14,177 nt of DNA from NCBI GenBank assembly GCA_004562915.1, contig SFQZ01000091.1:1-14177 (forward strand), written 5' to 3'. This stretch comes from a bacterium (lineage in GTDB: Bacteria > Bacillota_A > Clostridia > Lachnospirales > Lachnospiraceae). Below the pieces are notes generated by a model. It was not told the DNA's origin, searched no databases, and saw only the letters and a program-made list of their open reading frames with translations. Below are positions 1 through 6,708 of the stretch, piece by piece. Numbering within the stretch: the first letter of the stretch is position 1; every line of letters begins with the position of its first letter. The translations under genes were made by a program, and so were the position numbers.

Positions 1-1
1 A

Positions 2-451
2 GAACTTTGGTTTGATGATGAAACGAATCAGTTTTCAATTAAACAATATCATTGGGGCGTCATTGATGATGAAGAACATTACGACGGAGAAAATGTGACT
101 GATACATTCAACGCTCTCAAAATGATGATTTCATATAACAAACTACATGAAGTGCTGCAATACGACAACGAACTGCAGGTTGCGCATAACCTGGATGCTG
201 TTTTATCGACCATGACGCAAAGTAGCTGGATACGCAATTATGATTTTTTGGCTGATAAACACTGTAAGTATTATAAAATTTCCGAGAAAGAATACGCTAT
301 ATATTATGAAAAGACATTTTTCACAGTAACTGATCAAGGTAAAGGCATTGCTGATTTTACTGTTGTGCGGCGAATTCTGGAAAATAAAGAAACTGTTATA
401 TACAGTGAATATGATTACTCCCAAAATACATGGGTGCATTCTTCTCTTTGA
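2..451 (+). CDS. 3' end of an unrecognised gene (partial)
   Basis: The frame is open from base 2 to the TGA at 449-451, giving 149 residues with no start codon needed inside the window, so this is probably the C-terminal part of a longer protein. An internal GTG at 95 has no convincing ribosome binding site. The sequence is polar and rich in Asp, Glu and Tyr, with no membrane segment, signal peptide or familiar catalytic motif. It may be a small soluble or immunity-like protein, but I do not recognise the family. Seventeen bases after its stop begins a 32-base sequence that recurs at the RhuM truncation point, so the gene lies next to a recombination scar and its own 3' end may also be altered. 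Confidence 0.55.
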   Translation, partial: ELWFDDETNQFSIKQYHWGVIDDEEHYDGENVTDTFNALKMMISYNKLHEVLQYDNELQVAHNLDAVLSTMTQSSWIRNYDFLADKHCKYYKISEKEYAIYYEKTFFTVTDQGKGIADFTVVRRILENKETVIYSEYDYSQNTWVHSSL

Positions 452-467
452 GTCATACCATGCCTTT

Positions 468-499
468 AAAATGTTGTCCCTAATGACAATCACTCGTGA
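468..499 (+). repeat. 32-base direct repeat, copy 1
   Basis: Bases 468-499 match 1545-1575 with one single-base indel and two substitutions. The core is AAAATGTTGTCCC followed by an AATG.CAAT.ACTCGTGA segment. In this copy the repeat runs directly into the spoIVB remnant. In copy 2 it starts where the RhuM homology stops. This placement suggests the end of a lost mobile or recombined element. What the sequence originally encoded is unknown. Confidence 0.6.
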
Positions 500-612
500 G
501 CGGCAGCCCGATTATCCAGGACGGGAAACTGGTGGGCGCTGTCACTCATGTTTTGGTGAATGACCCGACAAGAGGGTATGGGATATTTATAGAGAATATG
601 CTTGAGCATTGA
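496..612 (+). pseudogene. spoIVB: 3' remnant of spoIVB (SpoIVB peptidase, S55 family)
   Basis: Read from GTG 496 to the TGA at 610-612, this encodes 38 residues that begin VSGSPIIQDGKLVGAVTHVL and continue through NDPTRGYGIFIENMLE. This matches the conserved C-terminus of SpoIVB, the serine peptidase that signals from forespore to mother cell during sporulation. The SGSP at residues 2-5 carries the family's catalytic Ser. The reading frame has in-frame stops immediately upstream (TAA TGA at 481-486), and the other roughly 350 residues, including the PDZ domain, are absent, so this is a fragment and not a gene. It either marks where an element integrated into spoIVB or is a duplicated 3' end carried by an element that targets that gene. 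The family call rests on recognising the motif. Confidence 0.75.
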
Positions 613-637
613 CAAAATGGTTCAGATATTTTAGAAT

Positions 638-665
638 AAAACCACCGAAAAGGTGGTTTTGTTTT
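638..665 (+). terminator. Intrinsic terminator after the spoIVB remnant
   Basis: A perfect 9-bp stem AAAACCACC (638-646) / GGTGGTTTT (652-660) with a GAAAA loop runs into TTTTGTTTT. It would end transcription leaving the spoIVB end, and its A-rich 5' arm makes it potentially bidirectional. Confidence 0.8.
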
Positions 666-685
666 GCGCAAAATGAGGTTTTATC

Positions 686-943
686 ATGGAAAAAAGAGAA
701 GAATTACAAGAACAGGCAGATAAGTTAAAGAGAATCAGAGCAGGCTTAGGCTTGAGCAGAAAAGCATTTTCAGAGTATATAGGTATTCCGCTTCGCAATT
801 TGGAAGAATGGGAAGCAGGCAGAAGGAAAATGCCTGAGTATTTGCTTCGGATGTTGATGTACTATGTAAAAATGAATCAATATCTGGAGAAAAATGGGAT
901 AAAAGAAGAAATGGAAAGGAAGGTGTTTGATGAACAGGAATGA
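686..943 (+). CDS. Small helix-turn-helix DNA-binding protein, antitoxin-like
   Basis: The 85-residue product has a charged N-terminal helix and then an XRE-type helix-turn-helix at about residues 16-50. The recognition segment GLSRKAFSEYIGIPLRNLEEWEAGRR has the expected pattern of two helices followed by a W-x-x-G-R-R loop. A short helical tail (residues 54-85) may dimerise. An AATGAGG ribosome binding site lies 9 bases before ATG 686. The gene overlaps the following RhuM-family gene by 14 bases, so the two are translated together. Such HTH/Fic-type pairs often behave as toxin-antitoxin or regulated-effector modules, and this protein would then be the repressor. That role is inferred from context only. 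Confidence 0.75.
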   Translation: MEKREELQEQADKLKRIRAGLGLSRKAFSEYIGIPLRNLEEWEAGRRKMPEYLLRMLMYYVKMNQYLEKNGIKEEMERKVFDEQE

Positions 944-1595
944 AATCATAATTTTTGAAACAGAAGATCATCAGGTGAAATTACCTATAACTGTGGAAGG
1001 CGAAACGGTATGGTTAAATCGGAATCAGATGTCTGAGTTGTTTGACAGGGATATTAAAACGATTGGTAAGCATATTAATAATGCTTTGAAAGAAGAATTA
1101 TCCGTCGACAATTCAACTGTCGCAAAATTTGCGACAGTTCAAATTGAGGGGGAACGAGAAGTAGAAAGAAATATCGAATATTATAGCCTCGATGTAATCA
1201 TTTCCGTTGGTTATCGTGTAAAATCTAAACGTGGTGTGGAATTTCGCCGTTGGGCTAATTCTGTATTAAAACAGTACATATTGAAAGGGTATGCGGTGAA
1301 TGATAATCGTATCAAACAATTGGGAGAAGTGATACGAATTATGAAAAGGACGGAGAATGAACTGGACAGCAAACAGGTGCTTTCTGTAATCGAAAAGTAC
1401 AGCAATGCACTCGATTTGCTGGATTCCTACGATCACCAGAACATGACTCGACCGAAAGGAAATGAAGCAACATATGTTCTTCAATATGAAGAATGTATGG
1501 GGGTGATTCAGAGTATGCGATTTGGGGATGAATTGTATGCAATAAAAATGTTGTCCCAATGCCAATTACTCGTGAAAAGCCGGTACTCAATATGA
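930..1595 (+). pseudogene. RhuM-family protein, C-terminally truncated (Fic-type domain lost)
   Basis: The first 200 or so residues match the RhuM family: a phage-KilA/Bro-like N-terminal DNA-binding region with WLNRNQMSELFDRDIKTIGKHI at about residues 27-48, then VEFRRWANSVLKQYILKGYAVND, then a helical linker ending near SMRFGDE. In the usual proteins of about 330 residues this leads into a Fic/Doc domain with an HxFxDGNKR motif. Here the homology stops near base 1535 and the frame ends 20 codons later inside the copy-2 repeat, so the AMP-transfer domain is gone. ATG 930 was chosen over the TTG at 927 because an AAGGAAGG site ends 7 to 10 bases upstream. The protein may still bind DNA, but it cannot have Fic activity. 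Confidence 0.75.
1545..1575 (+). repeat. 32-base direct repeat, copy 2
   Basis: This is the second copy of the sequence at 468-499. It begins where the RhuM homology is lost, which makes it a likely recombination breakpoint. Here it is followed by a different downstream sequence from copy 1, so the two copies are not simply one duplicated gene segment. Confidence 0.6.
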
Positions 1596-1693
1596 ACATG
1601 GAAGAGTTTTGCACAATGCAAAAGCTGATGATACGGTTACAGGCTGAGGGCAAGCACAAGCCCAGGCACCGATTCCACGACAGAGAAGGATAG
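1559..1693 (+). other. 44-codon open frame downstream of the repeat, probable gene fragment
   Basis: ATG 1559, inside repeat copy 2, opens a frame of 44 residues starting MPITREKPVL and ending KPRHRFHDREG. In copy 1 the corresponding frame begins MTITRERQP and then runs out of frame across the spoIVB remnant. The conserved (M)xITRE start in both copies suggests that the repeat carries the 5' end, or an internal part, of one original gene. There is no clear ribosome binding site. I do not recognise the protein, and it is most likely a relic. Confidence 0.3.
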
Positions 1694-1710
1694 TTTTCAC
1701 AGCGAAAATA

Positions 1711-1742
1711 ATACCGCAGGGCAGTATCCTTGCCTTGCGGTA
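1711..1742. terminator. Hairpin near the end of the surface-protein transcript
   Basis: ATACCGCA (1711-1718) pairs with TGCGGTAT (1735-1742). After a one-base bulge, GGCA (1720-1723) pairs with TGCC (1731-1734). On the minus strand the stem is followed by TATTATTTTC, so it could be a second terminator for the minus-strand surface gene. The plus strand lacks a T run. Confidence 0.45.
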
Positions 1743-1762
1743 TGACATACATTATGACATAG

Positions 1763-1799
1763 AAACACCCTGCAGGATTCTTAGTCTTGCAGGGTGTTT
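1763..1799 (-). terminator. Terminator of the surface-protein gene
   Basis: A perfect 12-bp stem AAACACCCTGCA (1763-1774) / TGCAGGGTGTTT (1788-1799) with a 13-base loop lies 28 bases beyond the stop codon of the minus-strand surface protein. The stem ends in a T tract on that strand (GGTGTTTCT). The A-rich outer arm means it could also stop plus-strand readthrough from the RhuM side. Confidence 0.8.
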
Positions 1800-1826
1800 G
1801 CTAACTGTTGTTATGTTTTGTCCCGT

Positions 1827-3917
1827 TTATTTAGTCCGGGAGCTTCTCCTGCGTCTGCTGTACACGCCTGTACCAATCACACTTGCAGCCGATACAGCGA
1901 GCAGAACAAGCCAGAGCATGAGATTGCTATTGTCGCCTGTCTGTACGCTCGTCGTTGCATTAGTGGTTGGGGTGCTTGACATCGGCTTGGTTGGTTCCGT
2001 CGGCTCGGTTGTGGATTTTGTATAGGTGTTGGTAAAGCTCATCTGCTCCACCGCATATACATCATCAGGGATTTCGTAGTAACTGCCATTCTCTGACGGC
2101 ACGAGAATGGCCGGGAAAATGAGCATAGAAGAAGGAGGTAAGATTTCATCGTCATATGCAAGATCAATTTCTCCTTTATAACGAAGTCCCCACACCTTGT
2201 CATCATAAATCCAGCCATCTTCGCCTGCGTTCACCTGCTTTACAAATACTCCGTCACTTAACATAGCCGGAAGATCCTCTGAAGGACCGGTAATCGTCAT
2301 GATACCTTCGTAGCTTCCTGCTCCGTTTGTGGTAATGGAAGCAGTGACCTTCACGTCTTCAGATGACAGATTCTCTCCCTGATCGTCTACAAGTTGCAGA
2401 TTGAAAACTGTTTTGCCAGGTGCAACATTACCGCCCTGCTTTACTGTGGTAGTGAATGGAACTTCGATAATCTCATCCCAGACGGGGTAAAGAGTCAGTT
2501 CCGCATCTATGGTATAGCTGTCGCCGAGCTCATACTCTCTGTCGTTCCCATCCTTCCAGCCGGTCTGGACATAACCCTCGCGGGTATAGGTCTCGCTTGA
2601 AAGCGTATAGTCCACGCCGTGGGTCTTTGTGCCCGAGGCGATGCTGCCCTCGCTGTCGCCGCCGTCATAGGTGATGGTGTAGGTGAGTGGCTCAAATCCC
2701 GCATAGAGAGTTATGTTTCTGGTAACAGCGTCTTCAAATTTATATTGATTAGTGAGTGTTTCGTCCGTGTACCAGCCTGTAAAAGTATAGCCTTCCTTAG
2801 TTGGATCAGTAGCAGGCTGTAACGCTATTGCGGTGCTGGTATTGACGAACCACTGGGTAGGGACGGAGCTGCCGCCGTTTGAATTAAAGTGAACGGTGTG
2901 ATATGGGCGGTTAACCTTGCCCCCTTTATCAATTATGCCGCCGTAGTAAACGCCGCCGCTGATGGTGCCCATGTTTTTAACCTCGCTATGGAACGTGGTG
3001 TAGCTGCTGGTGCTTGTGGTTTGAAGACTGGTTCCATCACCTATAAAAACCGTATCCTTAACAATACCGCCATTCGAGGTAAAACTACTTCCAGAATAAA
3101 CGACACGCACGCCGCCTCCATACTCTGCGCTGCAATTCTCAATGGCGCCGCCGTTCATGGTAAAGTTACCTTCATTGTCGACATTCACACCGCCACCGCC
3201 GCCGCTTTTACTGGATGCGCTGCAGTTCTCAATGGCGCCACCGTTCATGGTAAAGTTACCTTTATTTTCGACAAACACACCGCCACCACTAGATGCGCTG
3301 CAGTTCTTAATGGTGCCGTCGCTCATGGTAAAGTTGCGTTGGCTGGTATACACGCCGCCGCCTCTATTAGTTGCGCTACAGTTCTCAATGGTGCCGCCGC
3401 TCATGGTAATGTCTCTGATGGTATACACGCCGCCGCCTTGATCAGATGCGCTACAGCCTTTAATAGCGCCGCCGTTCATGGTAAAGCTGCCACTGTCAAT
3501 ACACACGCCACCGCCATACTTTGCGTAGCATTTCTCAATGGTGCCGCCGTTCATGGTAAAGCTGCCGCCGTTGCTGATATACACGCCGCCGCCTTTCGAG
3601 GACGCATTGCCGCCGGTGATCACGCCGGATTTGGCGGCGCTGCTATCCTGTAAAGTCAAATTGCCGTTGCTTCCCACATTTATCACCGAACCGCTGCCGG
3701 TCATCTTGATCACATGGCCGTTGAGGTCAAGGGTAACGGTGTTGTTCACATTCAGCGTCGTGTCGATGGTATAGTCCTTGCTTAGCGTCACCGTGCCGCC
3801 ATTGTCCAGCAGAGTCTGTAGTGCAGTGGCGTCTTCATTCACCGCAAAAGCCGTCATCGGGCAGAGCATCAGTACCATGCAAAAGCTCAGCAGAACACTA
3901 AAAAATCGTTTTTTCAT
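1827..3917 (-). CDS. Secreted, wall-anchored surface protein with beta-helix and InlB-type repeats
   Basis: The start is the ATG at 3915-3917, preceded by GAAAGGAAATATAT and opening a classic signal peptide (MKKRFFSVLLSF, predicted cut after TAFA at residue 25). The longer frame upstream is not used. The 696-residue product has a right-handed beta-helix at about 60-325 made of repeats of the form GGGVxxxxxxFTMNGGAIENCSA; then two InlB/Listeria-Bacteroides repeats (about 340-408 and 411-481, with GYTFTGWYTD and REGYVQTGWKD); a pilin-like FctA-type domain (about 485-633); a PTEPTKP linker; and a C-terminal anchor with SVQTGD (657-662), a hydrophobic helix and a RRRRSSRTK tail. SVQTGD departs from LPxTG, so a dedicated sortase is likely. 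The role is probably adhesion to host or mucus glycans. The tetR gene lies just upstream on the same strand. Confidence 0.85.
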   Translation of the reverse strand: MKKRFFSVLLSFCMVLMLCPMTAFAVNEDATALQTLLDNGGTVTLSKDYTIDTTLNVNNTVTLDLNGHVIKMTGSGSVINVGSNGNLTLQDSSAAKSGVITGGNASSKGGGVYISNGGSFTMNGGTIEKCYAKYGGGVCIDSGSFTMNGGAIKGCSASDQGGGVYTIRDITMSGGTIENCSATNRGGGVYTSQRNFTMSDGTIKNCSASSGGGVFVENKGNFTMNGGAIENCSASSKSGGGGGVNVDNEGNFTMNGGAIENCSAEYGGGVRVVYSGSSFTSNGGIVKDTVFIGDGTSLQTTSTSSYTTFHSEVKNMGTISGGVYYGGIIDKGGKVNRPYHTVHFNSNGGSSVPTQWFVNTSTAIALQPATDPTKEGYTFTGWYTDETLTNQYKFEDAVTRNITLYAGFEPLTYTITYDGGDSEGSIASGTKTHGVDYTLSSETYTREGYVQTGWKDGNDREYELGDSYTIDAELTLYPVWDEIIEVPFTTTVKQGGNVAPGKTVFNLQLVDDQGENLSSEDVKVTASITTNGAGSYEGIMTITGPSEDLPAMLSDGVFVKQVNAGEDGWIYDDKVWGLRYKGEIDLAYDDEILPPSSMLIFPAILVPSENGSYYEIPDDVYAVEQMSFTNTYTKSTTEPTEPTKPMSSTPTTNATTSVQTGDNSNLMLWLVLLAVSAASVIGTGVYSRRRRSSRTK
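3070..3610 (-). repeat. Tandem repeat tract inside the surface-protein gene
   Basis: About seven imperfect units of roughly 57 to 90 bases encode the beta-helix turns. The best conserved blocks are around 3126-3172 and 3217-3263, which differ at only a few positions. Unit length varies by whole codons, as expected if copies are gained and lost by recombination or slippage without breaking the frame. The tract is much richer in G and C than its surroundings and creates long false open frames on the plus strand. Confidence 0.75.
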
Positions 3918-3977
3918 ATATATTTCCTTTCTTAGCTTTTCTGTACTCCGTAGAAAAGGAATTTGTTCAGAGGGAAA

Positions 3978-4004
3978 TTGCATAGGGGAGTTTCCCCTAT
4001 GCAA
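3978..4004. terminator. Perfect 12-bp hairpin between tetR and the surface gene
   Basis: TTGCATAGGGGA (3978-3989) pairs perfectly with TCCCCTATGCAA (3993-4004) around a 3-base loop. Adjacent bases 4001-4020 (GCAAGAGAGT / ACTCCCTTGC) can form a competing near-palindrome that shares 4001-4004. It lies 36 bases downstream of the tetR stop and 60 bases upstream of the surface-protein start, and no run of T follows. It may be a terminator or processing site for tetR, or a leader element controlling the surface gene. Confidence 0.55.
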
Positions 4005-4039
4005 GAGAGTACTCCCTTGCAAATCAACTTTATTTGCTT

Positions 4040-4741
4040 CTATCCCTGTGGAAGAAGTCCGTCCAGGGAAAAATCATAGTGCATAGCAAGCCGGCGGAAT
4101 AATTCTTCCATGACCGACTGGGCAATGCTGCGCATATCCAGCCCCGCGAGGAACGTAAGCACTTTCTGCAGTTCGTCCTCCGGCACCTTGTAGCCCCGCA
4201 GCGCCAGCGTCACGAATTTGTTCAGCTTTCGCTCCAGCGTAAAATCTGCCGTGCAGGGATTGGCCATATAGCCGCGCATCAGTCCTGCTGTGCCAAAATC
4301 CAGCTCGTAAAAATCCTGCTCCGTAAGCTCCGGCTGATACGGGCCGAAGATACGGTACAGCTCCTTCGCCGTGGCCCGCTGGATGTAATCCAGCAGGTGT
4401 TCCTGCGTGTAGGCTTCCAGATAGATTTGCCGCAGATTTTCATTCAGTTCCGTCAATGTAATCTGGAGTGCGGTTTCTGCCGCATAGACATACACCGGCG
4501 GGAACGCCTCGCCCGCAACATTTCTGGCAATCCCGAACTGGTTTTCAAACATGAATTCCACCAGCTCCATCAGAACGCCGTCCTTGCTATGAAAAAGGTT
4601 CTGAAAACTGCTGGAGGAAACTTTTGCTTCCCTGAGAATCTGCAGCATGGTCGTCTGATGGTATCCGTTTTCCAGAAACAGCCTGACACAAGCCTGCAAG
4701 ATCCGTTTTTCCGTTTGAAGTCCGTCACTTCGTACTGCCAA
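4040..4741 (-). CDS. TetR/AcrR-family transcriptional regulator
   Basis: The 233-residue protein has the N-terminal TetR helix-turn-helix at about residues 10-57: TEKRILQACVRLFLENGYHQ, then TMLQILREAKVSSSSFQNLF and a KDGVL entry to helix 4. The remaining 175 residues form the variable ligand-binding and dimerisation region, so the effector cannot be predicted. Translation starts at TTG (4739-4741). CAGGGGG lies 7 bases upstream, and no ATG in this frame fits the domain boundary. A perfect palindrome at 4762-4783, 20 bases before the start, is the likely self-operator. The surface-protein gene is next on the same strand after 122 bases, so it may be a target or may share the transcript. Confidence 0.9.
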   Translation of the reverse strand: MAVRSDGLQTEKRILQACVRLFLENGYHQTTMLQILREAKVSSSSFQNLFHSKDGVLMELVEFMFENQFGIARNVAGEAFPPVYVYAAETALQITLTELNENLRQIYLEAYTQEHLLDYIQRATAKELYRIFGPYQPELTEQDFYELDFGTAGLMRGYMANPCTADFTLERKLNKFVTLALRGYKVPEDELQKVLTFLAGLDMRSIAQSVMEELFRRLAMHYDFSLDGLLPQG

Positions 4742-4761
4742 TCAATCACCCCCTGCCATAC

Positions 4762-4783
4762 AAATTGGTTTGCAAACCAATTT
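4762..4783. promoter_or_regulatory. 22-base perfect palindrome, likely TetR operator
   Basis: AAATTGGTTT-GC-AAACCAATTT is perfectly symmetric over all 22 bases. It lies 20 bases upstream of the tetR start codon, where a TetR dimer would block its own promoter. The size and symmetry fit TetR-family operators. Direct binding is inferred. Confidence 0.75.
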
Positions 4784-4814
4784 TAGCAGATGTGCATTCG
4801 TTTTTCAAGATGGG

Positions 4815-5039
4815 GACAGTGGTTATTTCAAAATAATAGTAGATGAAGTCTGCTCTATCATCAGAGATACCAATATAGCCTCTCGAAATGTAGCCATAAG
4901 AAACGGTATGACAATGACGGACACGTGGACAAAACATTACAGAGGTGTCAATTTGATATATTTCTATTTTTCGTGCTTGATAAAATGTAAATGCCAGGCA
5001 GTTACGCCTGGCAAATTTTATTTGTGGGCTTTGTTATAA
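4815..5039 (+). pseudogene. C-terminal remnant of a GNAT acetyltransferase
   Basis: In the frame ending at the TAA 5037-5039, bases about 4842-4970 encode DEVCSIIRDTNIASRNVAIR followed by NGMTMTDTWTKHYRGV. This matches the C-terminal end of RimJ/RimL-like GNAT N-acetyltransferases, where NxASxxVAxRNGM forms the last helix and strand and KHYRGV ends the fold. The N-terminal two thirds, including the acetyl-CoA loop, are absent, and there is no start codon or ribosome binding site, so the piece is not functional. Its boundary lies next to the TetR operator, suggesting that a deletion joined the two. The frame runs on across the hairpin at 4992-5013 and 22 bases into the merR 3' end. Confidence 0.65.
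4992..5013. terminator. Terminator of the merR gene
   Basis: TGCCAGGC (4992-4999) pairs with GCCTGGCA (5006-5013) around a 6-base loop, 4 bases beyond the merR stop codon. The minus strand continues ATTTACATTTTATC and the plus strand AATTTTATTT, so it can work in either direction. Confidence 0.7.
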
Positions 5040-5455
5040 AGTTTTTGAATGTCCTTTGGGAGATTATCGGGGAGCATGGCATTAATCTTATCTTCGTTGC
5101 CATCAGCTATGGCGGTGTCATAATACCAACATTTGAATTCGAGCATAGCAAGAGTTTTTTCGAGTTGTTTTATTTCGTCTTTGACGGCAGCTTTTCGATG
5201 TTCAAATAATTCTTTTCGTTTTTGATAGCTGGAGGAGCCTTCTGTAACCCATTCAAAGAATTGTTTTATATCCTTTATCTCAAGACCTGATTGTTTTAAG
5301 CACTCGATTACTCGGATTGCTTCAAGTTCATTATCACTGAAGTGCCTAATATTACCTTTGCGTTTAAGATTAGGGAAAAATCCTTCTTTATCGTAATATC
5401 TCAAGGTAGAAATAGGGAGATGAAACATCTCAGATACCTGACCAATTGTGTACAT
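5018..5455 (-). CDS. MerR-family transcriptional regulator
   Basis: The 145-residue protein opens with the MerR signature MYTIGQVSEMFHLPISTLRY followed by YDKEGFFPNLKRKGNIRHFS (winged helix at about residues 1-68). A long charged dimerisation coiled coil follows at about 75-112 (KRKELFEHRKAAVKDEIKQL), and the C-terminal tail is short. There is no Cys cluster of the metal-sensing kind, so a small organic signal is more likely. It diverges from the hydrolase operon, and the 126-base gap holds a promoter with a 19-bp spacer and dyad typical of MerR activation by DNA untwisting. Members of this class commonly sit beside oxidoreductase, hydrolase and cupin genes in gut clostridia. Confidence 0.9.
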   Translation of the reverse strand: MYTIGQVSEMFHLPISTLRYYDKEGFFPNLKRKGNIRHFSDNELEAIRVIECLKQSGLEIKDIKQFFEWVTEGSSSYQKRKELFEHRKAAVKDEIKQLEKTLAMLEFKCWYYDTAIADGNEDKINAMLPDNLPKDIQKLYNKAHK

Positions 5456-5487
5456 AAAAACCTTCTTTCAAAATTTGAAAATAATAC

Positions 5488-5518
5488 TTGACCTAAAGTT
5501 AAGTTTAGGTCTTATGAT
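5488..5518 (+). promoter_or_regulatory. MerR-type promoter and operator for the hydrolase operon
   Basis: TTGACC (5488-5493, -35) and TATGAT (5513-5518, -10) are separated by 19 bases, longer than the usual 17. A perfect dyad ACCTAAA (5491-5497) / TTTAGGT (5504-5510) lies in the spacer. This is the architecture that MerR-family activators use to realign -35 and -10. The same site would also sense or repress the divergent merR promoter. Confidence 0.85.
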
Positions 5519-5581
5519 AATATCATAAAGCAAAAAGGCTTTCATTTCAATAGAATTTTTTATACGGAGGTATTTGATATT

Positions 5582-6577
5582 ATGAAGACAGAAGAGCTTA
5601 AGATGGTTACAGCGTGGGATAGGACTTTTCCTAAGAGCGAAAAGGTGGATCACAAGAAGATTACATTCATGAATCGATATGGAATTACTCTTGTAGCAGA
5701 CATGTATATTCCAAAGAATGCAGAGGGTAAGCTTCCGGCAATTGCAGTAAGTGGTCCATTCGGTGCGGTAAAGGAGCAGTGTGCTGGATTGTACGCACAG
5801 ACAATGGCAGAGAGAGGATTTCTTACAATCGCATTTGATCCATCTTTTACCGGAGAGAGTGGTGGATTGCCAAGATATATGGCATCGCCTGATATTAATA
5901 CGGAGGATTTTATGGCTGCCGTTGACTTCCTTTCCGTACAGGATAACGTAGATGCCGACAAGATTGGTATTATTGGTATTTGTGGCTGGGGAGGTATGGC
6001 AATTAATGCAGCTATACTTGATACACGAATCAAGGCAACGGTTGCTTCCACTATGTATGATATGACAAGAGTGAATGCTAACGGATATTTTGATTCAGAG
6101 GACAGTGAAGAAGCCCGATTTGCAAAGAAACAGGCTATGAATGCTCTTAGAACTGAGGAATATAAAAAGGGTGAGTATTCACGAGCAGGTGGATGTATGC
6201 CACTCCCGGTCCCTGATGACGCACCATTTTTTGTAAAGGATTACAGCGAGTATTATAAGGGAAGATGTTATCATAAAAGAAGCCTTAATTCCAATGAAGG
6301 ATGGAATAGCATCGGCTGTCAGTCGTTTATGAACCAGCCGATTCTGAAATATAGTAATGAGATCAGAAGTGCTGTTCTTATCATACATGGAGAGAAAGCA
6401 CACAGCTATTATTTCGGAAAAGATGCATATGAGGCTATGGTTAAGAACAGTAAGTATGCTGCAAATAAGGAGCTTCTTACTATTCCTGATGCAGTCCATA
6501 CAGATCTCTATGACAACCTGGATGTAATTCCTTTCGATAAGATGCAGAAATTTTTTGAAGAGAACGGAGTGTGTTAA
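5582..6577 (+). CDS. Alpha/beta hydrolase with a Cys nucleophile (dienelactone-hydrolase-like)
   Basis: The 331-residue cytosolic enzyme begins at ATG 5582, 11 bases after CGGAGG. Strands and motifs fit the alpha/beta hydrolase fold: LPAIAVSGPFG (51-61, oxyanion region), FLTIAFDPSFTGESGG (80-95), nucleophile elbow IGICGWGGMA with Cys134 where most relatives have Ser, LIIHGEKAH (267-274) and the catalytic His306 in DAVHTDL. The acid residue is probably in or near HGEKAH. A Cys nucleophile is known in dienelactone hydrolase. The substrate is unknown, possibly an ester or lactone. It is the first gene of the MerR-controlled operon, and the flavodoxin relic starts 2 bases after its stop. Confidence 0.85.
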   Translation: MKTEELKMVTAWDRTFPKSEKVDHKKITFMNRYGITLVADMYIPKNAEGKLPAIAVSGPFGAVKEQCAGLYAQTMAERGFLTIAFDPSFTGESGGLPRYMASPDINTEDFMAAVDFLSVQDNVDADKIGIIGICGWGGMAINAAILDTRIKATVASTMYDMTRVNANGYFDSEDSEEARFAKKQAMNALRTEEYKKGEYSRAGGCMPLPVPDDAPFFVKDYSEYYKGRCYHKRSLNSNEGWNSIGCQSFMNQPILKYSNEIRSAVLIIHGEKAHSYYFGKDAYEAMVKNSKYAANKELLTIPDAVHTDLYDNLDVIPFDKMQKFFEENGVC

Positions 6578-6579
6578 TT

Positions 6580-6705
6580 ATGGCAAAGAAAGTATTGATT
6601 GTTTCAACAAGTCTTGTGGCCGATAGTGGAATAACTGATTCTAATGATGCAAGTAATCATAAAGACACTATGCAAAAAGCCTATGAGCTTGGAAAAAGGC
6701 TGTAA
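6580..6705 (+). pseudogene. Flavodoxin / NADPH-FMN-reductase relic with internal deletion
   Basis: ATG 6580 opens MAKKVLIVSTSLVADSGI, the first beta strand and phosphate-binding loop of the flavodoxin-like NADPH-dependent FMN reductase family. Then, after only about ten residues, it ends with DTMQKAYELGKRL, which resembles the last helix of the same family. Only 41 of the expected 180 or so residues remain, so the middle of the gene has been deleted in frame and no flavin site can form. It lies between the hydrolase (2-base gap) and cupin (3-base gap) genes, which implies an original three-gene operon of hydrolase, flavoprotein reductase and cupin. A recent deletion is likely because the reading frame is still intact. 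Confidence 0.7.
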
Positions 6706-6708
6706 TAG

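Noticed and set aside
3070..3610. CRISPR-like repeats
   Set aside because: The units are imperfect, in frame, contiguous without unique spacers and encode protein turns.
2889..3653. Long plus-strand open frame of 254 codons
   Set aside because: It lies opposite the repeat tract of the surface-protein gene. Its Ala/His-rich repeats are the reverse complement of the beta-helix units, and it has no start site or domain.
3918..4022. N-terminal extension of the surface protein by 35 residues
   Set aside because: The extension covers the hairpin region, has no ribosome binding site and would bury the signal peptide that begins at 3917.
4770..4814. Start of the GNAT frame at TTG 4770
   Set aside because: This TTG lies inside the palindromic operator, has no ribosome binding site and the residues before 4815 show no GNAT similarity.
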